Assembly (NCBI GenBank): GCA_019752635.1
Contig: JAIELX010000092.1
Span: 1-61,882 of the forward strand
DNA: 61,882 bases
Source: Candidatus Obscuribacterales bacterium
GTDB lineage: Bacteria > Cyanobacteriota > Vampirovibrionia > Obscuribacterales > Obscuribacteraceae
Reading direction: 5' to 3'
A program made the position numbers and the translations under genes. Under the pieces are notes generated by a model. It saw only the letters and a list, made by a program, of their open reading frames with translations, searched no databases and had not been told where the DNA came from. Shown here piece by piece: positions 26,041-34,590 of this stretch (the first letter of the stretch is position 1; every line of letters begins with the position of its first letter).

Positions 26041-26358
26041 TACTCACCTCGCCAGGCAATTCAGTTTAGATTAACCCGCTATGCCAAACCAAAAGTCGGA
26101 TACGGCAACAGTTGACAAGACCGAAGTGCTCGCACGGGCCCTTCCCGTAGATCATACCCCGCCAAAGCACGCCGGCCCCAAATCAACTGCGAACGCAATG
26201 CACTTCACAAGGTACATCCACCAATACACCGCATCTTCACCATAGAGAACGGCAATTCGGACGGTGTATCGTTTATCCTCATCAACTTCCCGCGGCGCCC
26301 TAAACAGCCGCCGCCGTTGCTATGATCTGAGATTACCGAATATGGAACAGGTTGCTGA
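26041..26358. other. Divergent intergenic region
   Basis: These 318 bases separate the minus-strand signalling operon from the plus-strand CPBP operon and must carry both promoters. No clear -35/-10 pair, palindrome or small gene was recognised. Confidence 0.5.
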
Positions 26359-29300
26359 GTGGAAGACGGGAATTCAGGCTCCACACAACGGATTAGCAAA
26401 TCCCTTTACTTGCTCCTCGTGCTCGGTCTGATCGGGCTCGGATGCTTTTTCTTTAAACTCGATGATGTCTTTCCTGCCGCGTCGATTGATCTTCGCCTGA
26501 GCAAAGACAAGATTGTTCAGCGTGCAAAAGACATCATGCATGCAACTGGAAACAGCGATAGTGACCTGATTGAAGCCACCACTTTCACTTCACGTGACTA
26601 TCAGGAGATTTTCCTCGAACACGAATATGACGTGCGAGAGGCAAATGAGCTGATGCGTTCAGAAATCCCAATCTGGCTCTGGAGCACACGCTTTTGCAAG
26701 GAACAGAATCTAGAAGAGTTTTGGGTGACTCTGACCACCGATGGAAAACTGCGCGGATGGACACATCAAATCGAGGCTGAGAGGGAGCTTCCCGAAGTCA
26801 GCCATGAAGAAGCCCTCAAGATTGCCACCACATTCGCCAAAGATCAAGGTGATATCACCCTGCCGACGGCTGAGGCTGTCGACCCCGCGATCAAACTGAT
26901 CGAAGACGGAACCGTAAAGCAAGAAAAGCGCTTGGATCATTATTTTACATGGGAAGACACAGGCAAGAGTTACAAGGGCGGGCACATGCGTACGATAGTG
27001 TACGTATCCGGAAACGCGGTAACAGACTTCCACTACACTCTTCATGTGCCGGACAGCTTCGATAGCAAATACAAAAACATTCGCTCTTACAATTCATTAT
27101 TGTCGTCAATCGCTCAAGTTTCATTCGCAGTTCTAACCGGCTCACTTCTCTTCGTGTTCATCTGGGCTCTTTCGACAAACCAGGTTCGATGGCGGCTCGC
27201 ATTGACAGTCGCGGGTTTGGCATTTTTTGAGTCTTGCCTGTCTACGGCTAACAGCTGGCCCCAAATAATGCAGGGCTACGAAACAGCGAAGACATTGCAG
27301 GCCTTTGTTATCGACAAGGGAATCGCCGCCGTCGTACAAGCTTTGCTGGCCTCACTGAGTACCGTCGTGCTAATAGGAGCGACAGAGACGCTGTATCGCA
27401 AGGCCTTTCCAGACAAGCTCTCCATCGAGAGCTACTTAACCAGTGCAGCACTTCGAACAAAGCAGTTAACCGAATCTGTTTTGGCAGGTGTTTCTGTTTT
27501 CGGAATTCAACTCGGATGGATCACACTCTTCTACTTGGTCGGCAAACAACTGGGCGTTTGGTCTCCGCTGCAGATGCGCGAAGTCGCGGTCCTCAGCAGC
27601 GTTGTTCCGGCCTATTCCAGTCTAACCATGGCGATAGAAGCATCAGTGTTCGAAGAACTGCTGTGCCGTATTCTGTGTTTGATATTGGTGCAGAAACTGA
27701 CGCGCAATTTTTGGATTGCAAACCTTGTGCAAGCCGTCGCCTGGGCTTTCATGCACAGTGACTATCCCCAAGAGCCCGCTTATGTGCGGGGGCTTGAACT
27801 TAGCGTTGTCGGGTTCGCGTTCGGGATCTTGCTGCGCCGCTTCGGAATTTTGCCATCGGTCATTTCCCACTACACCTACAACTGTTTGCTCGGTTCACTG
27901 CCTCTCCTATCTCCGAACACCCCCGGCTTATTCGCGACGGCCCTGGCTGCCGTATCCCCGGCTTTTGTCTGGTTTGGAATGATCATGACGCAGATCAATC
28001 CCAAAGGATACGTCGCTGAAACCGGACTGCTCAATAGAGACACAGCGCCTCAGGCACCGGTAACGCAGGGAGCGCTGGACTCACGTTCCGACTACCACTA
28101 CACGCCTCTTGTCCCGAAGGCGAGATGGCTGATAGCCCTTTACGGTCTGGTCGGATTCGCGTTCACCTTCCTGCCCTATCGACAAATCGGTCAGGACGCA
28201 AAACTCTCCGTGACGCGCGAAGACGCAGTTCATGCAGCAGCACTCTACCTTAACAGCCGAGGAGTCTCACCCGACGACTGGCGCACGTCCGTCTACCTTG
28301 GCGACAACCTGAGCGATGAAGAGATTCAATACGGCTACGAAAAGGAGGGATTCAAGCGAGTCGACGAGATCATGTCGAAGGCGCGTTATCCTCTGATCTG
28401 GTACGTACGGTTCTTCAAACCAGGACTTCGCGAACAATACGAAGTAATGATCAGTCCCGCGGGAAAAGCAATCGGGCTGGACATCACGAAACCGGAAGAA
28501 GCGCCCGGCGCCATAATCTCGGAAGCGGAAGCAAGGAAAAGAATCGAACACTTTTTGCAGAATGAGCGCCCCGAATTCGCACCGCTGACGTTCTTGACTG
28601 CGAGCAAAACTAAACGCCCGAATCGCGAAGATCACAGCTTCAGCTATGAGTCACCCAAATTCAAGATGGGCGATGCCCGCCTGAAGATCAGCGTAGACAC
28701 GGTCGGAGCCGACGTGGATCGGCCGATGGTGACGTGGAGCATCCCCGATGCCTGGCGCTATGAACGTCAGAAGAAGACCATCAAAGATCAGCTCGCTCTA
28801 TACGGAAGCTGGGGCATGTCGGTTGCAATCATTGCCGCCAGTATTGTTTGGCTGGTGGGGCTTTTGCGCTCCCAAAGCATCCACTGGCGTCCAGGACTTA
28901 TAGTAGCCTTGCTCTATGTTCTGGCGAAAGCAGCAGAGTATTTGAACGACATTCCCGGCATGATCTGCAACTACGATACAGACATTCCCATGGCGTCTTT
29001 TTGGACAGAAAGCGCAATGGACAAGCTAAGGGGCTTATGCACGAGCGGCTCTCTGGTTGCCTTCCTCGGCGTAATTTCATACGCAGCGTTTCGCATCTTA
29101 CGACCGGCAGATTCTCTTCTTGCATTTCTCCGCAAGTGCTTCAAACCTGCAACCGAGGATGAACGCATTTATGCAAAGCAAGTATGGATTGACGCGCTGG
29201 TGTTTGGATACAGCGCCAGCGCTCTGGTGGCGGGACTAGATCAAATTCTGGACTTTCTTAGAGCTGGTTTTGCACCGTCAGCATCGATAGCATCCTTCAC

Positions 29301-29769
29301 AAGTATTACAGAATCGTCCATGGTCTTTAGCCCTACAGTGGATTTCTTCTATCAAACCGTAACGCTCACCTTAATCGGTATCCTCTGCGTTCCCGTGGCC
29401 GTCGGCTTATACGCAAAATTCGGTCGGACCTGGCCGCGCTTTATATTCGGCATGACTCTCGCGGCCATGATTAGTTACGCAAGCAATCGATATTGGCAAA
29501 GCTATTTGCTGGACGTGCTCGGATTTGCCTTTACCTCGCTGCTTTTCTTCGGAATTGTGAAATACGTAGTTCGAGGAAACGTTCTTGGATACGCCATTTT
29601 CTTCTATGTGGTGTTACTGTCGAGCAAAGTCATGAACTTGTACCACCATGCGGCGCGCCCTTACATGAGTGACGTCGCGATAGGCGTATTGTTGGTGCTA
29701 CTACCTCTTGCTATTGGAGTGGTGCGAATCAATTCCAGACCAATCAAGAAGGATCAGGAAGCGATATGA
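26359..29769 (+). CDS. Large duplicated CPBP-family (CAAX protease-like) membrane protein
   Basis: This 1,136-residue protein has a hydrophobic anchor near 15-35 and a soluble domain of about 190 residues. A multi-span module follows with the CPBP/Abi glutamic protease motifs: E433 and E434 in EELLCR, H466 in FMHSD, and H504 and N508 in HYTYN. From about residue 587 the plan restarts with a second anchor, a related soluble domain (KLSVTREDAV resembles RLSKDKIV) and more membrane spans. The second half lacks the EExxxR/H/HxxxN set. The start is GTG with a weak AGG upstream. It overlaps the esterase gene by 4 bases. It may be a protease with a pseudo-enzyme partner fused; the target is unknown. 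Confidence 0.75.
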   Translation: MEDGNSGSTQRISKSLYLLLVLGLIGLGCFFFKLDDVFPAASIDLRLSKDKIVQRAKDIMHATGNSDSDLIEATTFTSRDYQEIFLEHEYDVREANELMRSEIPIWLWSTRFCKEQNLEEFWVTLTTDGKLRGWTHQIEAERELPEVSHEEALKIATTFAKDQGDITLPTAEAVDPAIKLIEDGTVKQEKRLDHYFTWEDTGKSYKGGHMRTIVYVSGNAVTDFHYTLHVPDSFDSKYKNIRSYNSLLSSIAQVSFAVLTGSLLFVFIWALSTNQVRWRLALTVAGLAFFESCLSTANSWPQIMQGYETAKTLQAFVIDKGIAAVVQALLASLSTVVLIGATETLYRKAFPDKLSIESYLTSAALRTKQLTESVLAGVSVFGIQLGWITLFYLVGKQLGVWSPLQMREVAVLSSVVPAYSSLTMAIEASVFEELLCRILCLILVQKLTRNFWIANLVQAVAWAFMHSDYPQEPAYVRGLELSVVGFAFGILLRRFGILPSVISHYTYNCLLGSLPLLSPNTPGLFATALAAVSPAFVWFGMIMTQINPKGYVAETGLLNRDTAPQAPVTQGALDSRSDYHYTPLVPKARWLIALYGLVGFAFTFLPYRQIGQDAKLSVTREDAVHAAALYLNSRGVSPDDWRTSVYLGDNLSDEEIQYGYEKEGFKRVDEIMSKARYPLIWYVRFFKPGLREQYEVMISPAGKAIGLDITKPEEAPGAIISEAEARKRIEHFLQNERPEFAPLTFLTASKTKRPNREDHSFSYESPKFKMGDARLKISVDTVGADVDRPMVTWSIPDAWRYERQKKTIKDQLALYGSWGMSVAIIAASIVWLVGLLRSQSIHWRPGLIVALLYVLAKAAEYLNDIPGMICNYDTDIPMASFWTESAMDKLRGLCTSGSLVAFLGVISYAAFRILRPADSLLAFLRKCFKPATEDERIYAKQVWIDALVFGYSASALVAGLDQILDFLRAGFAPSASIASFTSITESSMVFSPTVDFFYQTVTLTLIGILCVPVAVGLYAKFGRTWPRFIFGMTLAAMISYASNRYWQSYLLDVLGFAFTSLLFFGIVKYVVRGNVLGYAIFFYVVLLSSKVMNLYHHAARPYMSDVAIGVLLVLLPLAIGVVRINSRPIKKDQEAI

Positions 29770-30791
29770 GGCAACTCCCCGGACTAACTGCGAAAACGCT
29801 GACAGCCCTTATGGCTTGTTGCTGGCTGTGCTGCGCCGGATTATCCGGCAGCGCCGCGGCCACCGACTCAACAGGCACGCTAAGGGACGCGCACGGCGTC
29901 AGACGTAAGTACATCCTTCACTTTCCTGCGAAACATTTAACCAGCAAGCCACTACCACTGGTAATTGTGCTCCATGGTGGCGGACAAAACGCAAGCATCG
30001 CTCGCCACATAACAGGTATGAATCGCGTGGCTGATAGAGAGGGCTTTGCCGTTCTCTATCCCAATGGACGCGGCCGCTACAGACGCGTGCTGCTAACGTG
30101 GAATGGCGGCGATTGCTGCGGTTATTCCACCGGACGCAAAATAGACGATTCCGGTTACGTTGCGGACATTGTTGACGATGCGGTATCCACAGGCAGATTC
30201 GACCCGTCCCGAGTGTATGTCGCGGGGTTCTCCAACGGAGCAATGCTCGCCTACAAATTTGCCTGCGAACATTCAGACAAAGTTGCAGCCATTGCTAGTG
30301 TTGGTGGCTCGATGACCGGTCGCGAGCAGCAGCCTAAATCACCTGTCAGCGTACTTATTATTCACGGCACGAAAGACAAACATGTCCCCTACACCGGTGG
30401 CGTCGGCAAGCTCGCGAAGTGGGGCTACCCGGTCAATAGACAGTCTGTTCAATTTGCCAAAACGTTCTGGCTGACGGCAAACCACTGCAAGAAGACAGTG
30501 AGCGATCAGCGCCGCGACATTCACGATGAACGATGGTTTAAAGGCGATAACGGCAGCGAAGTGCAAATCCTGACCATCTCAGGCGGACTTCACTCATGGC
30601 CGGGCGGTAAGCGTGTCTTGCATTACGGAGACAAACCTTACGCCGATTTGGACGCCAGTGCCGAATGCTGGCGATTCTTTCAGAACCACTCCAAGCAACC
30701 AGATGGACTGGCAAGCGGTCATGCCCGCAAGCCCAATTTGATAGTGAACAATTCAAACAAAGTAGAAGAGGAATCATCAAAATGGGAATAG
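29766..30791 (+). CDS. Secreted PHB depolymerase/feruloyl esterase-like hydrolase
   Basis: This 341-residue alpha/beta hydrolase has a signal peptide at about residues 1-32 (ending SGSAAA). VIVLHGGGQNA forms the oxyanion region, GFSNGA carries the nucleophile serine, HGTKDKHVPY the aspartate and GGLHSWPGG the histidine. These are typical of LpqC/polyhydroxybutyrate depolymerase esterases. A Cys pair in GGDCCGYS is also family-like. AGGAAG lies close before the ATG, which overlaps the CPBP stop. The natural substrate is uncertain. Confidence 0.85.
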   Translation: MRQLPGLTAKTLTALMACCWLCCAGLSGSAAATDSTGTLRDAHGVRRKYILHFPAKHLTSKPLPLVIVLHGGGQNASIARHITGMNRVADREGFAVLYPNGRGRYRRVLLTWNGGDCCGYSTGRKIDDSGYVADIVDDAVSTGRFDPSRVYVAGFSNGAMLAYKFACEHSDKVAAIASVGGSMTGREQQPKSPVSVLIIHGTKDKHVPYTGGVGKLAKWGYPVNRQSVQFAKTFWLTANHCKKTVSDQRRDIHDERWFKGDNGSEVQILTISGGLHSWPGGKRVLHYGDKPYADLDASAECWRFFQNHSKQPDGLASGHARKPNLIVNNSNKVEEESSKWE

Positions 30792-31204
30792 CGCAAGGCA
30801 CAATGCTTGCCGCCATCGGCGGTAGTATCATCGAAGAACGCCGAGGTTACGCCAAGGGCATTCTTCCGCTCAGCGAAGGTGTTATGCAACCCACAAGAGT
30901 TTTTCATGCCGGTGCAATCGTCACACTTGCGGACGAAGTCGCATCACGAGCAATCTACAACGCCATTCCCAAAGACGAACACAATCGCCCCCTCAAGTTT
31001 CCCTATTCAGTCCAACTGAGCGTCAACCTGCTGACCAACGATCCCATCGGTCCACTGACCGCAGAATCCACAGTCTCCCGCGAAGGCGGACTAACCCTGG
31101 TCGATACGGTAGTAACCACGCACGACGGAAAAACCGCCGCGCTCATGCGAAGCGTACACAAAATGGTCGACCCCGCCAAAGCCGGTCCGCACCTGAAAGC
31201 TTAA
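30782..31204 (+). CDS. Hotdog-fold thioesterase (PaaI-like)
   Basis: This is a 140-residue hotdog-fold protein. FHAGAIVTLADEVAS is the active-site helix pattern of PaaI/4HBT acyl-CoA thioesterases. LSVNLLTNDPIGPLTAEST followed by GGLTLVDTVVT gives the paired strands. The ATG at 30782 has GAGGAA 8 bases upstream and overlaps the esterase stop by 10 bases, so it ends the three-gene operon. The frame extends upstream but without a start signal. The acyl substrate is unknown. Confidence 0.82.
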   Translation: MGIAQGTMLAAIGGSIIEERRGYAKGILPLSEGVMQPTRVFHAGAIVTLADEVASRAIYNAIPKDEHNRPLKFPYSVQLSVNLLTNDPIGPLTAESTVSREGGLTLVDTVVTTHDGKTAALMRSVHKMVDPAKAGPHLKA

Positions 31205-31302
31205 CCAGGTGTCCAGCAACTTATCTACGGGCAACGAAACACCACAAGTTTCGATTTAGCATTCTTAGCATTCGTATAACCCCGGAGTGACAAACTCAGC
31301 AT

Positions 31303-31389
31303 TTGACAAACCGCCGTCCGAAACAATTGTTACACCGGGCGTCCGGAGTATCCATCGTCAGAGCCACCGTTCAATTAGCTCAATATAAT
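31303..31389 (+). promoter_or_regulatory. Candidate promoter elements of the moa operon
   Basis: A consensus TATAAT -10 hexamer lies at 31384-31389, 88 bases before the moaD start. Its -35 region is poor. Independently, a perfect TTGACA at 31303-31308 is followed 17-18 bases later by the weak TTGTTA. One or both may serve the molybdenum cofactor genes. I looked for a Moco riboswitch in the leader and did not recognise one. Confidence 0.4.
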
Positions 31390-31477
31390 GATGCGTGCAG
31401 AACACGGGCGGGCCAGAACTGTGCGACGATCATGTTATTGCCCCGTGACGCCCCGCTTTAGGGTTGGAGCCGGAACC

Positions 31478-31753
31478 ATGCCCACACATTGCAACAACCC
31501 CTCCACGACTACGACGAGAGTATCCATTCGTTATTTTGCAATCTTGCGCGACCAACGTGGATTGTCCGCCGAAGATTGCGAAACCTCAGCCACAACAGTA
31601 GCTCAGCTTTACTCAGAGTTGCAGACGAAACACGGACTGACGGCAAATATAGAGCATCTTCGCGTTTCAATAAATGCCGAATTTGTTGATTGGCAGCACC
31701 CCATTCACAACAACGATTCGATCGTATTTATCCCTCCGGTTGCGGGTGGCTAA
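31478..31753 (+). CDS. moaD: Molybdopterin synthase small subunit
   Basis: MoaD is a ubiquitin-like sulfur carrier whose C-terminal Gly-Gly is thiocarboxylated and supplies sulfur to molybdopterin. The 91-residue protein ends in FIPPVAGG, the diagnostic tail. VSIRYFAILRDQRGLS gives the first ubiquitin-like strands. The ATG at 31478 has GGAG 8 bases upstream; the longer frame starting 30 codons earlier has a random-looking extension. The stop TAA shares a base with the moaE ATG, so the two subunits are coupled. Confidence 0.92.
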   Translation: MPTHCNNPSTTTTRVSIRYFAILRDQRGLSAEDCETSATTVAQLYSELQTKHGLTANIEHLRVSINAEFVDWQHPIHNNDSIVFIPPVAGG

Positions 31754-32274
31754 TGTTTTCGATCTCTACCACAACAATAGATAGCCAACAGCTCAGCAAC
31801 AAGCTGGAAGATGAGCGCGCAGGGGCATTTGTATGCTTTGAGGGGCGAGTGCGCAATCACAATGACGGGCGCCAAGTAACAGCGTTAGAGTACGAAGCAT
31901 ACGAAGAACTCGCGCTGAAAGAAGGCGAACGCGTCATTAAAGAAGCCAAAGAGAAATTCGGCATACTCAATTGCATAGCTGTGCACAGAACGGGTCCATT
32001 AGCGATTGGCGACGTTGCCGTTTGGGTCGGGGTCGTCTCTGCACATAGAGCTGAAGCGTTTGACGGATGTCGCTATATCATTGACGAAATCAAACATCGA
32101 TTACCCGTATGGAAACGCGAACACTATGCAGACGGCAAAATAGAATGGGTGAACTGCGCCACGTGCGCCAACACAAGATCACCAGAGCCGGCAAAAGCCT
32201 ACACAAAGGGCACTTCGCACAAGCATGAATCAGCACGGTCCAAGTGCAATTCCGTCGAGGAGAAAGCTCGATGA
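31753..32274 (+). CDS. moaE: Molybdopterin synthase large subunit
   Basis: MoaE binds two MoaD subunits and converts cyclic pyranopterin monophosphate into molybdopterin. The 173-residue protein has GAFVCFEGRVRNHN, LEYEAYEEL, HRTGPLAIGDVAVWV and the active-site lysine region WKREHYADGKIEWV. It is about 25 residues longer than usual at the C-terminus, where a Cys/His/Lys-rich tail (CATCANTR onward) follows the catalytic core. It overlaps moaD by one base and moaA by four. Confidence 0.92.
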   Translation: MFSISTTTIDSQQLSNKLEDERAGAFVCFEGRVRNHNDGRQVTALEYEAYEELALKEGERVIKEAKEKFGILNCIAVHRTGPLAIGDVAVWVGVVSAHRAEAFDGCRYIIDEIKHRLPVWKREHYADGKIEWVNCATCANTRSPEPAKAYTKGTSHKHESARSKCNSVEEKAR

Positions 32275-33260
32275 TCGCCAATAAACTGATCGACAAATTT
32301 GGTCGCGCACATTCATATCTGCGCATTTCAGTAACCGATCGCTGCAACCTGCGCTGTGTTTATTGCATGCCGCCCGAAGGAATCAATGTTCGCAAGAAGG
32401 ATGAAATTCTGTCCTTCGAAGAGATCTTTCGTATAGCTCGAATTTTTGTTGAAATGGGTATTACAAAAATCCGCCTCACCGGCGGTGAGCCCCTCGTCCG
32501 AAAAGACCTGTACTCATTGTTGGCAATGCTTCAACCACTCGACGGTCTGCAAACCTTAGCTCTCACCACAAATGGTGTTTTGTTGCCTGGCCAAGTTGAG
32601 AGACTGAAGCAAGCAGGACTCAAGTGCATCAACATCAGCCTCGACACACTGCGAAAAGACCGCTTTCTAGAACTAACTTTGCGCGATCAATGGCAACCAG
32701 TGATGGATGGCATACTGGCAGCCGAACACGCCGAGTTCGAAGCGCTGAAATTGAACGTCGTTATGATCAAAAATCGCAACGGAGATGAACTGCTCGACTT
32801 CGTCGAGTTCGTCAAAGATAGAAAGATGAACGTCCGATTTATCGAGTACATGCCGTTCAAAGACAACAACTGGGATCTGTCCGGTGTTTTGTCGTTTGCT
32901 GAAATGCGCGACAGGATAGAACAACGCTACAAACTCAGACCGATAATGCCAAAAACCGGCGATGTTGCAAAGGACTTCCACATTGAAGGGCACACCGGAA
33001 CCGTTAGCTTCATCTCGTCAATGACAGACAGTTTCTGCGCTTCCTGCAACCGTTTGCGGCTCACGGCCGACGGTTCCATCAAGTCGTGCTTGTTCTACGA
33101 ACCCGAAATTAGTTTCCGCGACAAGTTGAGAAGTGGTTGTTCCGACGAAGACTTACGAAACATGATCCTCTATGCTTTAGAGTTGAAACCCGAGGCTCAT
33201 CCACCGATGGAAGAGCTAGCCAAGATGTCCAATCGGGCGATGGTGGAAATAGGTGGTTAA
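32271..33260 (+). CDS. moaA: GTP 3',8-cyclase, radical SAM
   Basis: MoaA converts GTP into 3',8-cyclo-GTP, the first step of molybdenum cofactor synthesis, together with MoaC. The 329-residue protein has the radical SAM motif at C25, C29 and C32 in DRCNLRCVYC and the SAM-binding segment RLTGGEPLVRKDL. The second iron-sulfur cluster site is in FCASCNRLRLT plus the later SC. AGGAG precedes the ATG, which overlaps the moaE stop (ATGA). No moaC or moaB is in the window. The C-terminal GG dipeptide important in the family is present (EIGG). Confidence 0.95.
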   Translation: MIANKLIDKFGRAHSYLRISVTDRCNLRCVYCMPPEGINVRKKDEILSFEEIFRIARIFVEMGITKIRLTGGEPLVRKDLYSLLAMLQPLDGLQTLALTTNGVLLPGQVERLKQAGLKCINISLDTLRKDRFLELTLRDQWQPVMDGILAAEHAEFEALKLNVVMIKNRNGDELLDFVEFVKDRKMNVRFIEYMPFKDNNWDLSGVLSFAEMRDRIEQRYKLRPIMPKTGDVAKDFHIEGHTGTVSFISSMTDSFCASCNRLRLTADGSIKSCLFYEPEISFRDKLRSGCSDEDLRNMILYALELKPEAHPPMEELAKMSNRAMVEIGG

Positions 33261-33263
33261 TTG

Positions 33264-34511
33264 ATGATTTCTTTTGAGGAAGCCCGAGCGACGATTCTCG
33301 AGAATGTGCAGACCGCACCAAAGACGCGGATCAAACTAGAGAAGCTGCTAGGAAGTGTGCTCGGCGAACCGGTTATAGCCAACTATGACATGCCTCACTT
33401 TGACAACTCCGCCGTCGATGGATATGCAGTTTGTCTTGCTGATGTGAGAGAAGCATCTTCTACCAATCCGATCCAACTTCCGGTAGCCGGAGAAGTTCGC
33501 CCCGGCGAACAAGCACCGAGTTCGATGCCTTCGGGTTCCGCCTTTCGAATTTTTACCGGCGCGGCAGTTCCTCTTGGAGCCGATGCGGTCGTGATGAAAG
33601 AAGTTTGCGAAAATCTTGGCGACACGGTCAAAATTGGTAGCTGCCCTACTGCCGGCGACCATATTCGCCGACGAGGGGAAGAGTTTCTGCGCGGGAAGCA
33701 GATACTGCCGGAGGGCATGCGGATCACTCCGGCAGTCGTCGGCGTACTCGCATCGCTTGGACAAGCATCATTCATGGTCAGGCGCAAACCCACCGTTGCA
33801 GTTATAAGCACAGGCAACGAATTACTCAAACCAGGTAAGAACCTGACCTCGGGGAAAGTTTACGACTCAAACAGCTTTGCGCTAATCGCCGCTCTAGAAG
33901 CGCTCGGCATCGAAGAATTCCTTCCCCTCCATTGCCGCGAAGATGCGAGCGAAACGAAGAAAGTTCTTGGACTTGCGCTGGATTTTGCCGACGTGGTTAT
34001 CACCGCCGGTGGTATCTCGGTCGGCGATCATGATTACGTGAAACCCGTACTCGAAGATCTTGGCGTAAAGACCCTCTTCTACAAGGTAGCCATGAAACCC
34101 GGCAAGCCGGTATTTTTCGGCTTATCCTCCGTCAATAAAAAGGGCAAAAGGCAATACGTTTTTGGTTTACCAGGCAATCCTGTATCGGCGTTGGTTACCT
34201 TTCACCAACTGGTGCGCCCGGCCATTTTGAAAATTATGGGTGAGGAAAGTAGCTTCAACGGACGATTACCGGAGCAGTTCAAAGCTACGCTAATGAGCAA
34301 CCTGAAGAAGCATCCGGACCGCATGGAGTTCGTGCGGGCAGTTGTTTCGATGAAGGGCGAAGAGATGATAGCGTATCCTTGCGAGGGACAAGATTCGCAC
34401 ATGCTCGGCGGATTAGCCGCAGCAAACGCACTAATAATGCTTCCGACCGGCAGCACCGGTGCCACCACCAACGACCGCGTAGACGTTGTACTGTTGAATT
34501 GGCACGGCTAA
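33264..34511 (+). CDS. moeA: Molybdopterin molybdenumtransferase
   Basis: MoeA inserts molybdenum into adenylated molybdopterin. This 415-residue protein has the substrate region DMPHFDNSAVDGYAV, the tail of domain I around RIFTGAAVPLGAD, the catalytic segment ISTGNELL and GGISVGDHDYV, and GLPGNPVSALVTF. I chose the ATG at 33264 with AGGTGG 8 bases upstream; a TTG one codon earlier is possible. It lies 3 bases after the moaA stop and closes the operon. Confidence 0.95.
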   Translation: MISFEEARATILENVQTAPKTRIKLEKLLGSVLGEPVIANYDMPHFDNSAVDGYAVCLADVREASSTNPIQLPVAGEVRPGEQAPSSMPSGSAFRIFTGAAVPLGADAVVMKEVCENLGDTVKIGSCPTAGDHIRRRGEEFLRGKQILPEGMRITPAVVGVLASLGQASFMVRRKPTVAVISTGNELLKPGKNLTSGKVYDSNSFALIAALEALGIEEFLPLHCREDASETKKVLGLALDFADVVITAGGISVGDHDYVKPVLEDLGVKTLFYKVAMKPGKPVFFGLSSVNKKGKRQYVFGLPGNPVSALVTFHQLVRPAILKIMGEESSFNGRLPEQFKATLMSNLKKHPDRMEFVRAVVSMKGEEMIAYPCEGQDSHMLGGLAAANALIMLPTGSTGATTNDRVDVVLLNWHG

Positions 34512-34590
34512 GCACGAATTGATTGACGGGGCTCCCGAAGATTCAGGACTTTGTCTCTCGCCGTTCGATAAGGACACCTCACTGAATTCG

